DNA of 64,000 nucleotides from RDXT01 sp033765305 (GCA_033765305.1 JANRID010000014.1:1-64000), one strand, 5' to 3'. Counted from the stretch's first letter, positions 25,102-34,301 are shown. Numbers and translations: made by a program. Notes: generated from the sequence alone by a model not told the origin.

Positions 25102-26145
25102 ATGCAACTTGAGCTGATTTTCCAACGGATCCGCGAATACCTGCAGCGCCTGCGCCGGAAATGGCCGGTGCCGGTGATCTGGGGTGCGCTCTTCGCGGGT
25201 CTGATGCTGCTCAACAGCAGCTTCCGCCCGACGATTTACATCGCACGCACGATCTTTCACCCCGAAGCTGCCGGGGATCAGGGCGGAAATGCCGCCAACA
25301 GCGCCCTCTCCCTGCTTTTCGGCCCTTCTGCCGAGCAGGGCGGCGCCAATTTCATGATCGGCATCCTCAAAAGCCGCTACATCAGCGAGGCGGTCGTAGC
25401 CGATACGATTCTCTACGAAGGCCAGCGCCATCTCCTGGCCGATCTGGTCCTGGCCCGTTCACCCCGCGCTTCCTCCCTCTTCAATGCCTGGCGCCTGCTG
25501 CGGAAGGAAGACCCTGCCGCCTATTCGTATCAGAGCAAGATCGTGAGCGCGGCGCGACAGCTCCGCAATGCCCTCGTGGTCATGGTCCGCGACGACGGGT
25601 TCATCAGCATGGAGTTTTCCTTCTTCGAACCTGCCCTGACCGGCCTCATCAGCGAAACCTTTATCCGCCAGCTCGACGCCTACTACAAGCGCCAGCGCAC
25701 GGAAAAGGCAGTCCGCAATGTGGAATTTTTCACCCACCGCTCAGACTCGGTCAAGCGCGAGCTCGACAAGACCACCCGTGCGCTTGCCGGGACCCAGGAC
25801 CGCAGCCGGTTCAACCTCTTCTCCATCGACCGCGTGTATCCGGCAGAACTGGAGGTCAAACGCGACATGCTGACCCAGATGTACGTATCGCTGGTGGTGA
25901 GCAAAGAACAGGCGCTCGCCCAGCTGATGCAGGACACGCCCATCATCCAGGTACTGGATCCGCCTGCGCCGCCCTTCGATGTGCTGAAGGCATCCTACCT
26001 GCTGTACGCAATGATCGGCCTGTTTGCAGGCCTGGTGCTGGGCGCCATCCTGGCGGTACGGCCCCTGCTTGCCGAAGACCTCGGCCAGGCCATCCGCCAG
26101 GCGCTTGCCTCGTCGGCTTCGGCTTCGCCGGACGCCGACGAGTAA
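25102..26145 (+). CDS. Wzz-like polysaccharide chain-length/co-polymerase protein
   Basis: 347 residues. A first membrane helix at about 24-41, a long periplasmic coiled region (about 60-295, rich in Q/R/E) and a second helix at about 300-323 make the classic Wzz/PCP-1 topology. There is no C-terminal tyrosine-kinase domain, so it is the non-kinase type. The P-rich motif before the second helix (VLDPPAPPFDVLKA) is the usual Wzz signature. It works with the SLBB export protein 24 bases upstream to set chain length and couple synthesis to export. No glycosyltransferase or polymerase genes adjoin. Confidence 0.82.
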   Translation: MQLELIFQRIREYLQRLRRKWPVPVIWGALFAGLMLLNSSFRPTIYIARTIFHPEAAGDQGGNAANSALSLLFGPSAEQGGANFMIGILKSRYISEAVVADTILYEGQRHLLADLVLARSPRASSLFNAWRLLRKEDPAAYSYQSKIVSAARQLRNALVVMVRDDGFISMEFSFFEPALTGLISETFIRQLDAYYKRQRTEKAVRNVEFFTHRSDSVKRELDKTTRALAGTQDRSRFNLFSIDRVYPAELEVKRDMLTQMYVSLVVSKEQALAQLMQDTPIIQVLDPPAPPFDVLKASYLLYAMIGLFAGLVLGAILAVRPLLAEDLGQAIRQALASSASASPDADE

Positions 26146-26157
26146 GCCCGCCCCGGC

Positions 26158-27162
26158 TCAGAATCCGCTGATTCCGGTGACCGTGGTGTATTTCATGGTG
26201 GTCTTCTTGTCGGGATACAGGTAGGCACATGCGCTCTGGGCCATCAGGGCCGCCTCGTGAAACCCGCAGAGAATCAGCTTCAGCTTGCCCGGATAGGTGT
26301 TGATGTCGCCGATGGCATAGACCCCGGGCTGATTGGTGCTGTAGTCGAAGGTATTGACTTCAATGGCGCGCTTGTCCAGGTTGAGCCCCCAGGCTTCGAT
26401 GGGGCCGAGCTTCGGGCTGAGGCCGAAGAGCGGAATGAGGTAATCGGCCGCAATCCGCGTTTTGACGCCGTCCAGACGGGTGATTTCGACCGCTTCGAGC
26501 GGGCCGGCACCTTCCAGGCCGCTGAGGTTGGAATTAAAGTACACCTGCACCTTGCCGGCAGCAGCCAGCTCCAGCACTTTCTCCGCCGTATCGGGCGCAC
26601 CGCGGAAGTCTTCGCGGCGGTGGATCAGCGACAGCTCCGCCGCTACATCAGCGAGGTACACCGTCCAGTCGAGGGCGGAATCTCCGCCGCCGGCCAGCAC
26701 GACGCGCTTGCCGCGGTATTTCTCCGGATCCCGGACCATATATTCCACCCCGTTGCGCTCGTAGCGCTCGATTCCGGCCAGCTCGGGCTTGCGCGGCTCA
26801 AAGCTGCCCAGCCCGCCGGCAATCACCACGACTCCGGCATCGATCTGCGTGCCTTCGGCTGTGGTGAGCAGAAAGCGGCCATCGGGCTGCCGTTCCAGCG
26901 ATTCCACCCGCTCGCCGAGCGTAAATCCAGGCTTGAACGGAGCGATCTGCGCTTCGAGGTTGCGGATCAGGTCGCCGGCCAGCACCGAGGGGTAGCCGGG
27001 AATATCGTAAATGGGCTTCTTGGGATATACCTCCGCCAGCTGGCCGCCCGTCTGGGGCAAGGCATCCACCAAGTGGCTGCGCAGCTTCAGCAGGCCCAGT
27101 TCAAACACGGCAAAGAGCCCTACAGGCCCGGCGCCGATGATGCATACATCCGTCTGGATCAT
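26158..27162 (-). CDS. Ferredoxin/flavodoxin-NADP+ reductase (TrxR-like type)
   Basis: 334 residues. FAD-binding GxGxxG motif I-I-G-A-G-P-V-G (about 8-15), NADPH-binding V-V-L-A-G-G-G-D-S-A near 165, and the closing FAD motif Y-A-I-G-D-I-N near 290. The fold is that of thioredoxin reductase, but the C-x-x-C redox pair is absent (VVLAGGGDSALDW in its place), as in YumC-type ferredoxin-NADP reductases. It probably moves electrons between NADPH and ferredoxin. Whether it links to the hydrogenase is unknown. It is convergent with the Wzz-like gene 12 bases away. Confidence 0.88.
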   Translation of the reverse strand: MIQTDVCIIGAGPVGLFAVFELGLLKLRSHLVDALPQTGGQLAEVYPKKPIYDIPGYPSVLAGDLIRNLEAQIAPFKPGFTLGERVESLERQPDGRFLLTTAEGTQIDAGVVVIAGGLGSFEPRKPELAGIERYERNGVEYMVRDPEKYRGKRVVLAGGGDSALDWTVYLADVAAELSLIHRREDFRGAPDTAEKVLELAAAGKVQVYFNSNLSGLEGAGPLEAVEITRLDGVKTRIAADYLIPLFGLSPKLGPIEAWGLNLDKRAIEVNTFDYSTNQPGVYAIGDINTYPGKLKLILCGFHEAALMAQSACAYLYPDKKTTMKYTTVTGISGF

Positions 27163-27242
27163 GTGTGTGGTATTCGAGCAATGTGAAGGCGCAAAGGTAC
27201 GCGCCGCTGTTCAAACGGGCGGCATAGGCCGAAGGTTTGCGC

Positions 27243-28208
27243 TCAGAGTTTGTGCAGCATGGCAAACAGCTCCATCATCAGCGCAATGCCGATGTGCACC
27301 AGCACGCCCCCCATCAGGCTGCGGCTCCGCAGGGCGATGACGCCGAGAATCCATCCCCCGAAGATGGAGCTGAGCGCCTCGCCGAAGGGCTTGGCAAAAT
27401 GCCGGAAGCAGTACACCGCCACCATGGGCATCACGGCGGCCCTCCCCATGAAGGCCACCATGCCCACTATCATGAACCCCCTGAGCATCAGCTCTTCCCA
27501 TACAAAGTCCAGCGCATAGGCCGACTCGTAGAGCGTCACGGTGGCCCAGGCTGGCAGGGACTCCACCCGCGCGGCGATCTGCAGCTTGAACGTAGGGTAA
27601 TAATTCAGAAAGCCTTCGGTGAAGGAGGCGGCGAGCACCAGGGGCACCATCAGGCCCAGCAGGATCAGGTAGGGCCGCGGGTCAAAATTCCGCCAGGTAA
27701 GCCCGTAGAAGCTTTCGAGCTTGCGGTCCAGCAGGGCCCGCACGAGCAGCAGCGGCAGGAAGATGGTCAGCACGCTGGACAGATTGCCGACGATCCGGCG
27801 CAGGGCGTAGTTGCCGGCAGGGGTTTCGGCCAGGGTGTACAGGGCGCGGTGGGTATAAAAGCCTGCATCCAGAGCCAGAACGGCCAGCACCAGCACAAAG
27901 CGTCCCCAGAATTTCAGGCTCCGCAGCAGGGCGTAGTCCCGGTGGAAGCCGATGTGCATCAGCGTGGCGATGAGGTAGGGAACGCCGTAGAAGATGAAAT
28001 AGGCCAGAAAGCCGGCCGGCTTGCCGTAGTAGCGGCTGGTCATCCAGCGCTCGATGGTCTGGTCCGGCAGCAGGTAAAAGTTCAGCCCGAGGCAAAGGCC
28101 GAGAAACGCCGCCATCGAGCCATAATAGCCCCATTTGAAGTCTTCCTGCAGGTGGCTGCGCAGCCAGTGCAGAATTTTGAGGAATGCGTCGCGCCAGGTA
28201 CCGCTCAT
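27243..28208 (-). CDS. CPBP-family intramembrane metalloprotease
   Basis: 321 residues with seven to eight predicted membrane helices. The CPBP (CAAX protease and bacteriocin-processing) motifs are present near residue 240: E-E-L-M-L-R-G (EExxxR), followed by F-R-H-F-x-K-P-x-G-E and a last-helix H-I-G-I-A-L-M-M-E. Bacterial relatives process peptides or bacteriocins or confer self-immunity; the substrate here is unknown. The gene stands alone between the ferredoxin reductase and a divergent acetyltransferase. Confidence 0.85.
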   Translation of the reverse strand: MSGTWRDAFLKILHWLRSHLQEDFKWGYYGSMAAFLGLCLGLNFYLLPDQTIERWMTSRYYGKPAGFLAYFIFYGVPYLIATLMHIGFHRDYALLRSLKFWGRFVLVLAVLALDAGFYTHRALYTLAETPAGNYALRRIVGNLSSVLTIFLPLLLVRALLDRKLESFYGLTWRNFDPRPYLILLGLMVPLVLAASFTEGFLNYYPTFKLQIAARVESLPAWATVTLYESAYALDFVWEELMLRGFMIVGMVAFMGRAAVMPMVAVYCFRHFAKPFGEALSSIFGGWILGVIALRSRSLMGGVLVHIGIALMMELFAMLHKL

Positions 28209-28304
28209 GGGCGCAAAGATATGCGCCGGGCGGGCATCTTCCGCGTTTCCGTTTGATTTGATCTGGATTGTGCCCTAATTTCCCTCCTTCAGCCCCATCC
28301 CCGC

Positions 28305-28823
28305 ATGGAACTCTCCTGCTCCTCCTGCCTGATCCGGTCCTTCCGGGCAGACGACGCGCCGGCACTGGCGCTTCAAGCCAACGATTACACCATCTGGATC
28401 AATGTCCGGGACCGTTTTCCGCACCCCTATGAGCTGCACCACGCGGAGGATTTCATCGGGGCCGTGCGTTCGGCAGATCCGGAGGTGCACTTCGCGATCG
28501 AAGCGGGCGGGGAATTTGCAGGTGCAATTGGGATTCAGCTCCAGGAGGACGTGTACCGGCTGAGCGGCGAGGTGGGGTACTGGATTGGCGCTGCGTACCG
28601 GGGGCAGGGGATTGTGCCGGAGGCGCTGCGGGCATTTGTCCCGTGGGCTTTCAGCCGCTTCGGGCTGCACAAGATTTATGCAGGGGTTTTCGAGCACAAT
28701 TCCGCTTCGGTCCGGGTGCTGGAGAAAGCGGGATTCCGCCATGAAGCGGTGCTGCGGGATGCGGCATTCAAAGCGGGGCAGATCCTCAGCGAGCACCGGT
28801 ACTACCGGCTGGCGGCGGACTGA
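28305..28823 (+). CDS. GNAT-family N-acetyltransferase (RimJ/RimL-like)
   Basis: 172 residues. Acetyl-CoA-binding motif (Y-R-G-Q-G-I-V-P-E-A-L, about 98-108) and the RimJ/L hallmark F-G-L-H-K-I-Y-A-G-V-F-E-H-N-x-x-S-x-x-V-L-E-K-A-G-F. Such enzymes acetylate protein N-termini, aminoacyl conjugates or small molecules; the substrate cannot be read from sequence. Possible -7 box TAATTTCC about 24 bases upstream. Its stop lies three bases from the convergent DUF151 gene. Confidence 0.85.
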   Translation: MELSCSSCLIRSFRADDAPALALQANDYTIWINVRDRFPHPYELHHAEDFIGAVRSADPEVHFAIEAGGEFAGAIGIQLQEDVYRLSGEVGYWIGAAYRGQGIVPEALRAFVPWAFSRFGLHKIYAGVFEHNSASVRVLEKAGFRHEAVLRDAAFKAGQILSEHRYYRLAAD

Positions 28824-28826
28824 CGC

Positions 28827-29462
28827 TTACTCTTCGGTGCCGCCGAGGCGGGCGATCTCGTCGCGGATGCGGGCGGCCCGTTCGTAGTCTTCGGCGGCGA
28901 GGGCTTCGCCAAGGTCCCGCTGGAGCTGCTGAAGCCGGTCCCGGGAGCTGCCGCGGCTTCCGGAACGCACCGCCGGGAGGGGTTCTTCCTCCTGGGGGTC
29001 GGAGCGCTCGATTTCGGCGAGGGAAAACTCGCTGCCGGATTCCTTGCCCTCTTCGTCGATCACGATGCCGGCTTCCGAAAGCACGCTTTCGAAACAGTAG
29101 ATCGGCACTTTGAACCGCACGCCGATGGCCACCGCATCGCTGGGCCGGCTGTCGATCTCATGCACTTCCCCATTGACCTCCATCACGAGGCGGGCGTAGA
29201 AAATGCCTTCGTGCAAATCGTTGATCACGACCTCCACCAGATTCAGATCGAAATGCCGGGCGAGGTTGTAGATCAGGTCATGGGTCATCGGCCGGTTGGT
29301 CTTGATGTTCTCCAGCTCCAGGGCAATGGCCTGTGCTTCAGCCCCGCCGATAATGATCGGGAGCCGGCGGTTGCCATTGACCTCCCCCAGCACGAGCGCA
29401 TAGTGCCCGATCTGGGAGTGACTGGAGGACAAACCAACGATCTCTAGCCGTACTTTTTTCAC
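28827..29462 (-). CDS. DUF151 bifunctional-nuclease family protein with UVR motif
   Basis: 211 residues. The N-terminal ~135 residues are a DUF151/BFN domain (LPIIIGGAEAQAIALELE, RPMTHDL, then S-R-P-S-D-A-V-A-I-G-V-R). A C-terminal UVR helix pair (LQRDLGEALAAEDYERAARIRDEI) follows a charged linker. Plant BFN1 relatives have RNase and DNase activity; the bacterial role is uncertain. A second copy with the same build sits in the hyp operon (46550-47125), so the window holds two paralogs. Monocistronic. Confidence 0.85.
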   Translation of the reverse strand: MKKVRLEIVGLSSSHSQIGHYALVLGEVNGNRRLPIIIGGAEAQAIALELENIKTNRPMTHDLIYNLARHFDLNLVEVVINDLHEGIFYARLVMEVNGEVHEIDSRPSDAVAIGVRFKVPIYCFESVLSEAGIVIDEEGKESGSEFSLAEIERSDPQEEEPLPAVRSGSRGSSRDRLQQLQRDLGEALAAEDYERAARIRDEIARLGGTEE

Positions 29463-29551
29463 CGCGTACAGGTTTTCTGCTCACGTAAAATTACACCAAA
29501 TCGCCGACCGCGCAAAGTTTTCGGAATTTCATTTCCGTACTCCGCTCATGA

Positions 29552-29594
29552 CCCCTGCCGGGTCCGGTTTGTGACAAGCCCGGACCCGGCGGGG
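29552..29594 (-). terminator. Hairpin downstream of etfA
   Basis: An 11-bp perfect stem (29557-29567 with 29580-29590), extended by four more C:G pairs after one bulged base, closes a 12-base loop. It lies six bases beyond the etfA stop on the minus strand. Confidence 0.55.
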
Positions 29595-29599
29595 CGGCC

Positions 29600-30574
29600 T
29601 CAGGCCCCGGCTTTCACGCTGCGGATTTCCGCGATCAGCTTCGGCACCACCTCGAAGAGGTCGCCGACGATGCCGTAATCCGCGATTTTGAAGAACGGAG
29701 CTTCAGGATCCTTGTTGATCACCACGATATGCTTGGAAGAGCTGACGCCTGCCAGGTGCTGGATGGCGCCGCTGATGCCGATGGCGATATAGAGGTTGGG
29801 CGCGATCTGGATGCCGGTCTGTCCCACGTGCTCGTGGTGCGGACGCCATCCCATGTCGGCGGTTGGCTTGGAGCAGGCGGTTGCTGCGCCCAGGAGCCCG
29901 GCCAGCTCTTCGATCATGCCCCAGTTTTCCGGGCCTTTCATGCCGCGGCCGGCGGAGACCACCGTCTCGGCTTCCGTGAGGGAAATGCCCTCCGAAGCCT
30001 TGACCAGTTCCCGCGCTACGACGCCCAGATCCATCCGGTCGGCTTCGAAGCTGGACTCGGCAATTTCGATGGGGCCGGGATTCGCTTCGACCTTGTATCC
30101 GTTGGTCTTGACGACAATCACCAGCTTTTCGCGCACCGCCTGCAGCTCCTGAACGCCTTTGCCGGAATAAGCCAGGCGGCGGGCGTCGAAGTGGTTGGAT
30201 GCATCGCTGAGGCTGATCACGCCGGGCAGGGCGGCGGCGTCCAGGCGGGCTGCTACCCGTGCGGCCACGGCGCGGCCATTGTAGGTCTGGGAGCACACCA
30301 CCACCGAGCTCTGGGTCTGCTGTGCGACCCGGACTGTGGCAGCCGCATATGCAGCATTTACAAAGGAGTTGAAATCCTGATTGCGCACCGCGTACACCTT
30401 CCGCACGCCGTATTCGCCCAGTTTGTTCAGCGCCTCATCGCTCACCATGCCGACCGACACCGCGATCAGCTCCGTTCCCATCTGCTGGGCGAGATCGTAT
30501 CCGTAGGTTGCGGCTTCCAGGGCCGGTTTTTTGAACTGGCCGTCCGAGTGCTCGGCAAAAAGCAATACGGGCAT
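29600..30574 (-). CDS. etfA: Electron transfer flavoprotein alpha subunit
   Basis: 324 residues from ATG at 30574 (MPVLLFAEHSDGQFKKPALEA), the normal EtfA start; the upstream ATG at 30637 would run back into etfB. The C-terminal FAD-binding domain shows the family signature (GRGMKGPENWGMIEELAGLLGAATACSKP, G-Q-T-G-I-Q-I-A-P-N-L-Y-I-A-I-G-I-S-G-A-I-Q-H). With EtfB it passes electrons from acyl-CoA dehydrogenases to the quinone pool. The gene follows etfB by 63 bases in one operon, and an acyl-CoA dehydrogenase and fadD lie 4-8 kb away. Confidence 0.95.
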   Translation of the reverse strand: MPVLLFAEHSDGQFKKPALEAATYGYDLAQQMGTELIAVSVGMVSDEALNKLGEYGVRKVYAVRNQDFNSFVNAAYAAATVRVAQQTQSSVVVCSQTYNGRAVAARVAARLDAAALPGVISLSDASNHFDARRLAYSGKGVQELQAVREKLVIVVKTNGYKVEANPGPIEIAESSFEADRMDLGVVARELVKASEGISLTEAETVVSAGRGMKGPENWGMIEELAGLLGAATACSKPTADMGWRPHHEHVGQTGIQIAPNLYIAIGISGAIQHLAGVSSSKHIVVINKDPEAPFFKIADYGIVGDLFEVVPKLIAEIRSVKAGA

Positions 30575-30637
30575 AGAATTTCGTTGCTGAGTAGTGTAAA
30601 TCAACTGTAACGGGGCTGCTGCCCGGAAGAGAACCAA

Positions 30638-31381
30638 TCAGATCAGGCCCTTGTTTGCAAGCGCCTGTACAAGCTGCGCCGGCTGATCGGCCGGCACATA
30701 CTGGCATCCGCCTTTGGCCGGCGGGTAGTCGAAATGCAGGGTCTTCACGTACTCCTTCACCGGCACCGGCGCCACCACGGCCAGCGGCTTCTTGCGCGAG
30801 GCCATGATGCCGCGCATGTTGGGGATGCGCCATTCGGAAATGCCTTTCTGGCAGCTGATCACAGCAGGCAGGCGTACTTCCAGCACTTCAGCGCCGCCAT
30901 CCACCTCGCGGTGCGCAAGCGCCTTGTCCGCACCGGACAGCTCGAGATGCGTAGCCGAGGGCACATAGGTGTAGCCCATCAGATCTGCCACCATGCCAGG
31001 AACCAGGCCGGAGTTGAAGTCGATGGATTCCTTGCCGGTGAAAATGAGCTGAAACTCCTTGCCTTTCGCATATTCGGCAATCTGACGGGCAGTATAGGCC
31101 GAATCGCCGGGATGGCTGTCGATCTGCACGGCATCGTCCGCACCGATGGCGAGGGCCTTGCGCAGGGTGGGCTCCACTTCCGGGCCGCCTACGCAGAGCG
31201 CCGTGATCTGGGTTACCGGATGGCCGGCCTCGCGCAGGTCGAGCGCCTTCGACAGGCCATATTCGCAGTACGGGTTGATGACGAAAGTGACACCCGATTT
31301 GTTGATGCCGCTCTTGTCCGGCTCAAATTGTATCTTGGTCGTGGTATCGGGCACGTGACTGATGCACACCAAAATCTTCAT
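30638..31381 (-). CDS. etfB: Electron transfer flavoprotein beta subunit
   Basis: 247 residues from ATG 31381 (MKILVCISHVPDTTTKI), the conserved start; longer upstream frames in this GC-rich DNA are not coding. AMP-binding and subunit-contact motifs are present (V-N-P-Y-C-E-Y-G-L-S-K-A, I-Q-I-D-S-H-P-G-D-S, F-T-G-K-E-S-I-D-F-N-S-G-L-V-P-G-M-V-A). It is the first gene of the etfBA operon, divergent from the small TPR gene, with only about 50 bases between the two starts. Confidence 0.95.
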   Translation of the reverse strand: MKILVCISHVPDTTTKIQFEPDKSGINKSGVTFVINPYCEYGLSKALDLREAGHPVTQITALCVGGPEVEPTLRKALAIGADDAVQIDSHPGDSAYTARQIAEYAKGKEFQLIFTGKESIDFNSGLVPGMVADLMGYTYVPSATHLELSGADKALAHREVDGGAEVLEVRLPAVISCQKGISEWRIPNMRGIMASRKKPLAVVAPVPVKEYVKTLHFDYPPAKGGCQYVPADQPAQLVQALANKGLI

Positions 31382-31434
31382 GGGGACGAGATTAAATGGA
31401 TGCGCAAAAGTACGAACCTGTTCCGTCAAAAAAA

Positions 31435-31764
31435 ATGATGATGGCTGAAAGACTGGAGCAACTGATGAAATATCTGGAAGCCTCCCCGCAGGACAGCTTC
31501 CTCCTCTATTCCGTTGCCTACGAGCATCTCCAGGCAGGCCGTCTGGAGACGGCGCTGGACTATTTCGGGCAGCTCCGCGCATCGGACCCGGATTATACCG
31601 GCCTCTACTACCACCTGGGCAAGACGCTGCTCCAGCTGGGGCGCGAGGCAGAAGCGCTGGAGGCCTATGAGGCCGGCATCGAAACGGCGTCGCGCCTGCG
31701 CGACCGCCATGCGCTGGGCGAGCTGCAGCGCGCACGCCAGCAAGTGGAAGACGAGCGATGGTAG
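31435..31764 (+). CDS. Small TPR protein
   Basis: About 110 residues from the ATG triplet at 31435-31443 (MMMAERLEQLMKYLE); a further upstream ATG at 31396 is possible but lies 15 bases from the etfB start. It carries two to three TPR motifs (FLLYSVAYEHLQAGRLETALDY and YYHLGKTLLQLGREAEALEAYE). It overlaps the Nramp-related gene by 7 bases, so the two are co-translated. Proteins of this size and type are common in Bacteroidota with no assigned role. Confidence 0.72.
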   Translation: MMMAERLEQLMKYLEASPQDSFLLYSVAYEHLQAGRLETALDYFGQLRASDPDYTGLYYHLGKTLLQLGREAEALEAYEAGIETASRLRDRHALGELQRARQQVEDERW

Positions 31765-33074
31765 CGGCCCGCGCCGGCCGCCTGCTCCGCTGGCTGATCA
31801 TCCCGGCGGCCTTCATCGGGCCAGGCACGGTCACCACCGCCGCCCAGGCGGGCGCCAGCTACGGCCCTGCCCTGCTCTGGAGCGTCACCTTCTCCACCCT
31901 GGCCTGCTGGCTGCTGCAGGAAGGAGCCGCCCGGCTCGCCATCCTGGGCGGCCATCCGCTGGCCGAAGCCCTCGCCCAGCGCTACGGGCGCGCACTCCGC
32001 TGGGCAGCGGCAGGCATCATCGGCTTCGGCTGCGCGGCCTATCAGGCCGGCAACCTGCTGGGCGCCTCCGCCGGGCTAGAGCTCGCTTTCGGTGCCGGGC
32101 GCCGGGCAGCCGCGCTCGTGCTGGCCCTGCTCGCAGCGCTGCTGCTCTGGAACGGCCGCATTCAGCGGACCAGCCAGCTGCTGGGCGCGCTGGTGGCCGT
32201 CATGGCAGCTGCCTTTTGCATCACCGGCCTGCGGGCCGCCCGCCATGCCGGCGGGCTCTGGGCCGCCGCCGTGCTGCCGCAGGCGCCGGAAGGCAGCGAG
32301 CTGCTGATTGTCAGCCTCATCGGCACCACCATTGTGCCCTACAACCTCTTTCTCGGCTCCCGCCTGGGCCAGGAAAGCAGCCTGCGCAGCATGCGCGCCG
32401 GCCTGGCGGTGTCGGTCGGCCTGGGCGGGCTCATCACCGCGATGATCCTGCTGGCCGGCACCGCCGTGCAGGGCGATTTTTCGTTCGAGGCGGTGGCGGC
32501 GGCCATGCGCCGCGAGCTGGGGCCGGCAGGCGGCGTACTTTTCGGCGCCGGGCTCTTTGCCGCTGGCTTCACCTCCGCGATTACTGCGCCGTATGCCGCA
32601 GCCCTGACCGCTGCCGGGCTCCTCGGCGCGCCGGACAGCAGCCGCTGGCAGCCCGGCGGGCCTGCCTTCCGTCTGGTATGGCTGCTCGTGCTGTGCACCG
32701 GAGCCGCATTCGCTGCGGCCGATATCCGGCCGGTCCCGGCCATCATCCTCGCCCAGGGGCTCAACGGGCTGCTGCTGCCGCTGGCAGCCGCCCTGCTGAT
32801 CCTCCTGCTGAGCCGCATGCCCCGGCACGCACACCCCCCGCTGCTGAATGCCCTGATGATCCTCGTTTTCGGCATCATTGCCTGGCTGGGATGCCTGCAA
32901 AGCGCCCGCGCCCTGCTGCAGGCGCTGGCCCTCCCCGCACCCGGCGCCGGCACGCTGCTCCGGGCGGCGGCCCTGCCGGCCCTCCTGCTCACCGCCTGGC
33001 TGGCGCTGCGCGTCCGGCGCCTGACACAACCCGGCAGCCCAGCTTTGCGTATGGGACCCGGACCAACCGATTAG
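31758..33074 (+). CDS. Nramp-related divalent-metal transporter with altered metal site
   Basis: 438 residues, about eleven membrane helices. It aligns with Nramp/MntH across helix 1 (I20-G21-P22-G23-T24 against canonical I-D-P-G-N, then AGASYG) and helix 6 (T-T-I-V193-P-Y195-N-L-F-L-G-S against A-x-x-M-P-H-N-L-x-L-H-S). The metal-binding Asp and Asn of DPGN and the Met of MPHN are all replaced. It therefore belongs to a divergent Nramp-related branch whose substrate may not be Mn or Fe. Known Nramp-related proteins with changed sites move other ions such as Mg. It overlaps the TPR gene and is followed 9 bases later by a TlpA-like gene. Confidence 0.78.
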   Translation: MVAARAGRLLRWLIIPAAFIGPGTVTTAAQAGASYGPALLWSVTFSTLACWLLQEGAARLAILGGHPLAEALAQRYGRALRWAAAGIIGFGCAAYQAGNLLGASAGLELAFGAGRRAAALVLALLAALLLWNGRIQRTSQLLGALVAVMAAAFCITGLRAARHAGGLWAAAVLPQAPEGSELLIVSLIGTTIVPYNLFLGSRLGQESSLRSMRAGLAVSVGLGGLITAMILLAGTAVQGDFSFEAVAAAMRRELGPAGGVLFGAGLFAAGFTSAITAPYAAALTAAGLLGAPDSSRWQPGGPAFRLVWLLVLCTGAAFAAADIRPVPAIILAQGLNGLLLPLAAALLILLLSRMPRHAHPPLLNALMILVFGIIAWLGCLQSARALLQALALPAPGAGTLLRAAALPALLLTAWLALRVRRLTQPGSPALRMGPGPTD

Positions 33075-33083
33075 TCTCCCTGT

Positions 33084-34301
33084 ATGAACCGACGCATCTT
33101 CTGGCTGCTGATCAGCCTCCTGGGCCCTGCCTCCGCGCAGGCGCAGCTGATTCCCGGCGCCTGGCGCTTTGAGCTCGAACTCGCGCCGGGCCGGCGCCTG
33201 CCGTTTCATATCGAATTTGCGCAGGCGGCTGGCGGCTGGCAGGCCTGGATCCGCAATGCAGCGGAGCGCCTGCCGATGGAAGCGCCCCGCATCCAGGGCG
33301 ACTCGGTGTTCCTGCGCACCAGCGTATTCAACTCCGAGTTCCGGGGCCGGCTGCTGCCCGAAGACCGGATCGAAGGCGTGTGGCGGAACTACGACCGGAA
33401 AACCCATCACACTCTGCCCTTCCGGGCGGAGTACGGCGTGCCGCAGCGCTTCCCGCTGCGCCCGGGCAAGGGGCGCCTGGCGCCGGTCTGGGCAGTGACG
33501 TTCAGCCCCGGAACCGACAAAGCCTACCCGGCGGTAGGGCTATTCACCCAGAACGGCTCCTACGTTACCGGCACCTTCCTCACCGAAACCGGCGACTACC
33601 GCTACCTCGAAGGCGCCATGGATGGCGACAGCCTGCGGCTTTCGGCCTTCGACGGGTCGCATGCCTTTCTGTTTGCCGCTGGTTTCGATGCAAATGGCCA
33701 CCTGGAGGGCACCTTTTACTCCGGATCGCACTGGCAGGAGCCCTGGATCGGCCGGCCCGACCCGCAGGCCGCCCTTACCGATCCCGATTCGCTTACCTAT
33801 CTGCTGCCCGGCTACGAACGCCTCGCCTTTTCCTTCCCCAATCCGGAAGGCCGCATGGTATCGCTGGCCGATCCGGCCTATCAGGGCAAGGCGGTCATCG
33901 TGCAGGTGCTCGGATCCTGGTGCCCCAACTGCATGGACGAGTCGAAGCAGCTGGCAGCCTGGCACCGCCGGTATCAGGCGGAAGGGCTGGAAATCATCGG
34001 GCTGGCCTTCGAACGCACGGGCGAGACCGCCAGCTCCCTGGCAGCCATCCGCCGCATGAAGCAGGCCCTCGGCCTGCCCTACGAAGTGCTGCTGGCCAGC
34101 ACCTCCACCGACAAAGCCCTGGCATCCCAGGCGCTTCCGATGCTGAACCACATCATGGCCTATCCTACGGCGATCTATCTCGACCGGCAGGGCCGCATCC
34201 GCAAGATCCACACCGGCTATTACGGACCGGGCACGGGCGCGTATCACACGCGGTTTGTGGAGCAGTATACTGCATTCATCGAGGCCCTGCTGAAAGAGTA
34301 G
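33084..34301 (+). CDS. Exported TlpA/ResA-like thioredoxin-fold protein
   Basis: 405 residues. The signal peptide ends at about residue 20 (ASAQA-Q). The N-terminal domain (about 21-245) is a beta-rich region of the kind found before TlpA domains in Bacteroidota. The C-terminal thioredoxin domain has W-C280-P-N-C283, giving the C-x-x-C redox pair. It should act in the periplasm as a thiol-disulfide reductase. The usual cis-Pro region is M-A-Y-P-T-A-I-Y. It is 9 bases downstream of the Nramp-related gene, and an AT-rich terminator hairpin follows. Confidence 0.87.
   Translation: MNRRIFWLLISLLGPASAQAQLIPGAWRFELELAPGRRLPFHIEFAQAAGGWQAWIRNAAERLPMEAPRIQGDSVFLRTSVFNSEFRGRLLPEDRIEGVWRNYDRKTHHTLPFRAEYGVPQRFPLRPGKGRLAPVWAVTFSPGTDKAYPAVGLFTQNGSYVTGTFLTETGDYRYLEGAMDGDSLRLSAFDGSHAFLFAAGFDANGHLEGTFYSGSHWQEPWIGRPDPQAALTDPDSLTYLLPGYERLAFSFPNPEGRMVSLADPAYQGKAVIVQVLGSWCPNCMDESKQLAAWHRRYQAEGLEIIGLAFERTGETASSLAAIRRMKQALGLPYEVLLASTSTDKALASQALPMLNHIMAYPTAIYLDRQGRIRKIHTGYYGPGTGAYHTRFVEQYTAFIEALLKE

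Noticed and set aside
22423..25431. A 1002-codon minus-strand open frame over the SLBB gene
   Set aside because: Antisense shadow of a clear polysaccharide-export gene with signal peptide and repeats; low-complexity composition and no motif.
30638..31837. Long N-terminal extension of etfB
   Set aside because: The extra 152 residues are Arg/Pro/Ala-rich, cross the divergent TPR gene and precede the canonical start MKILVCISH.
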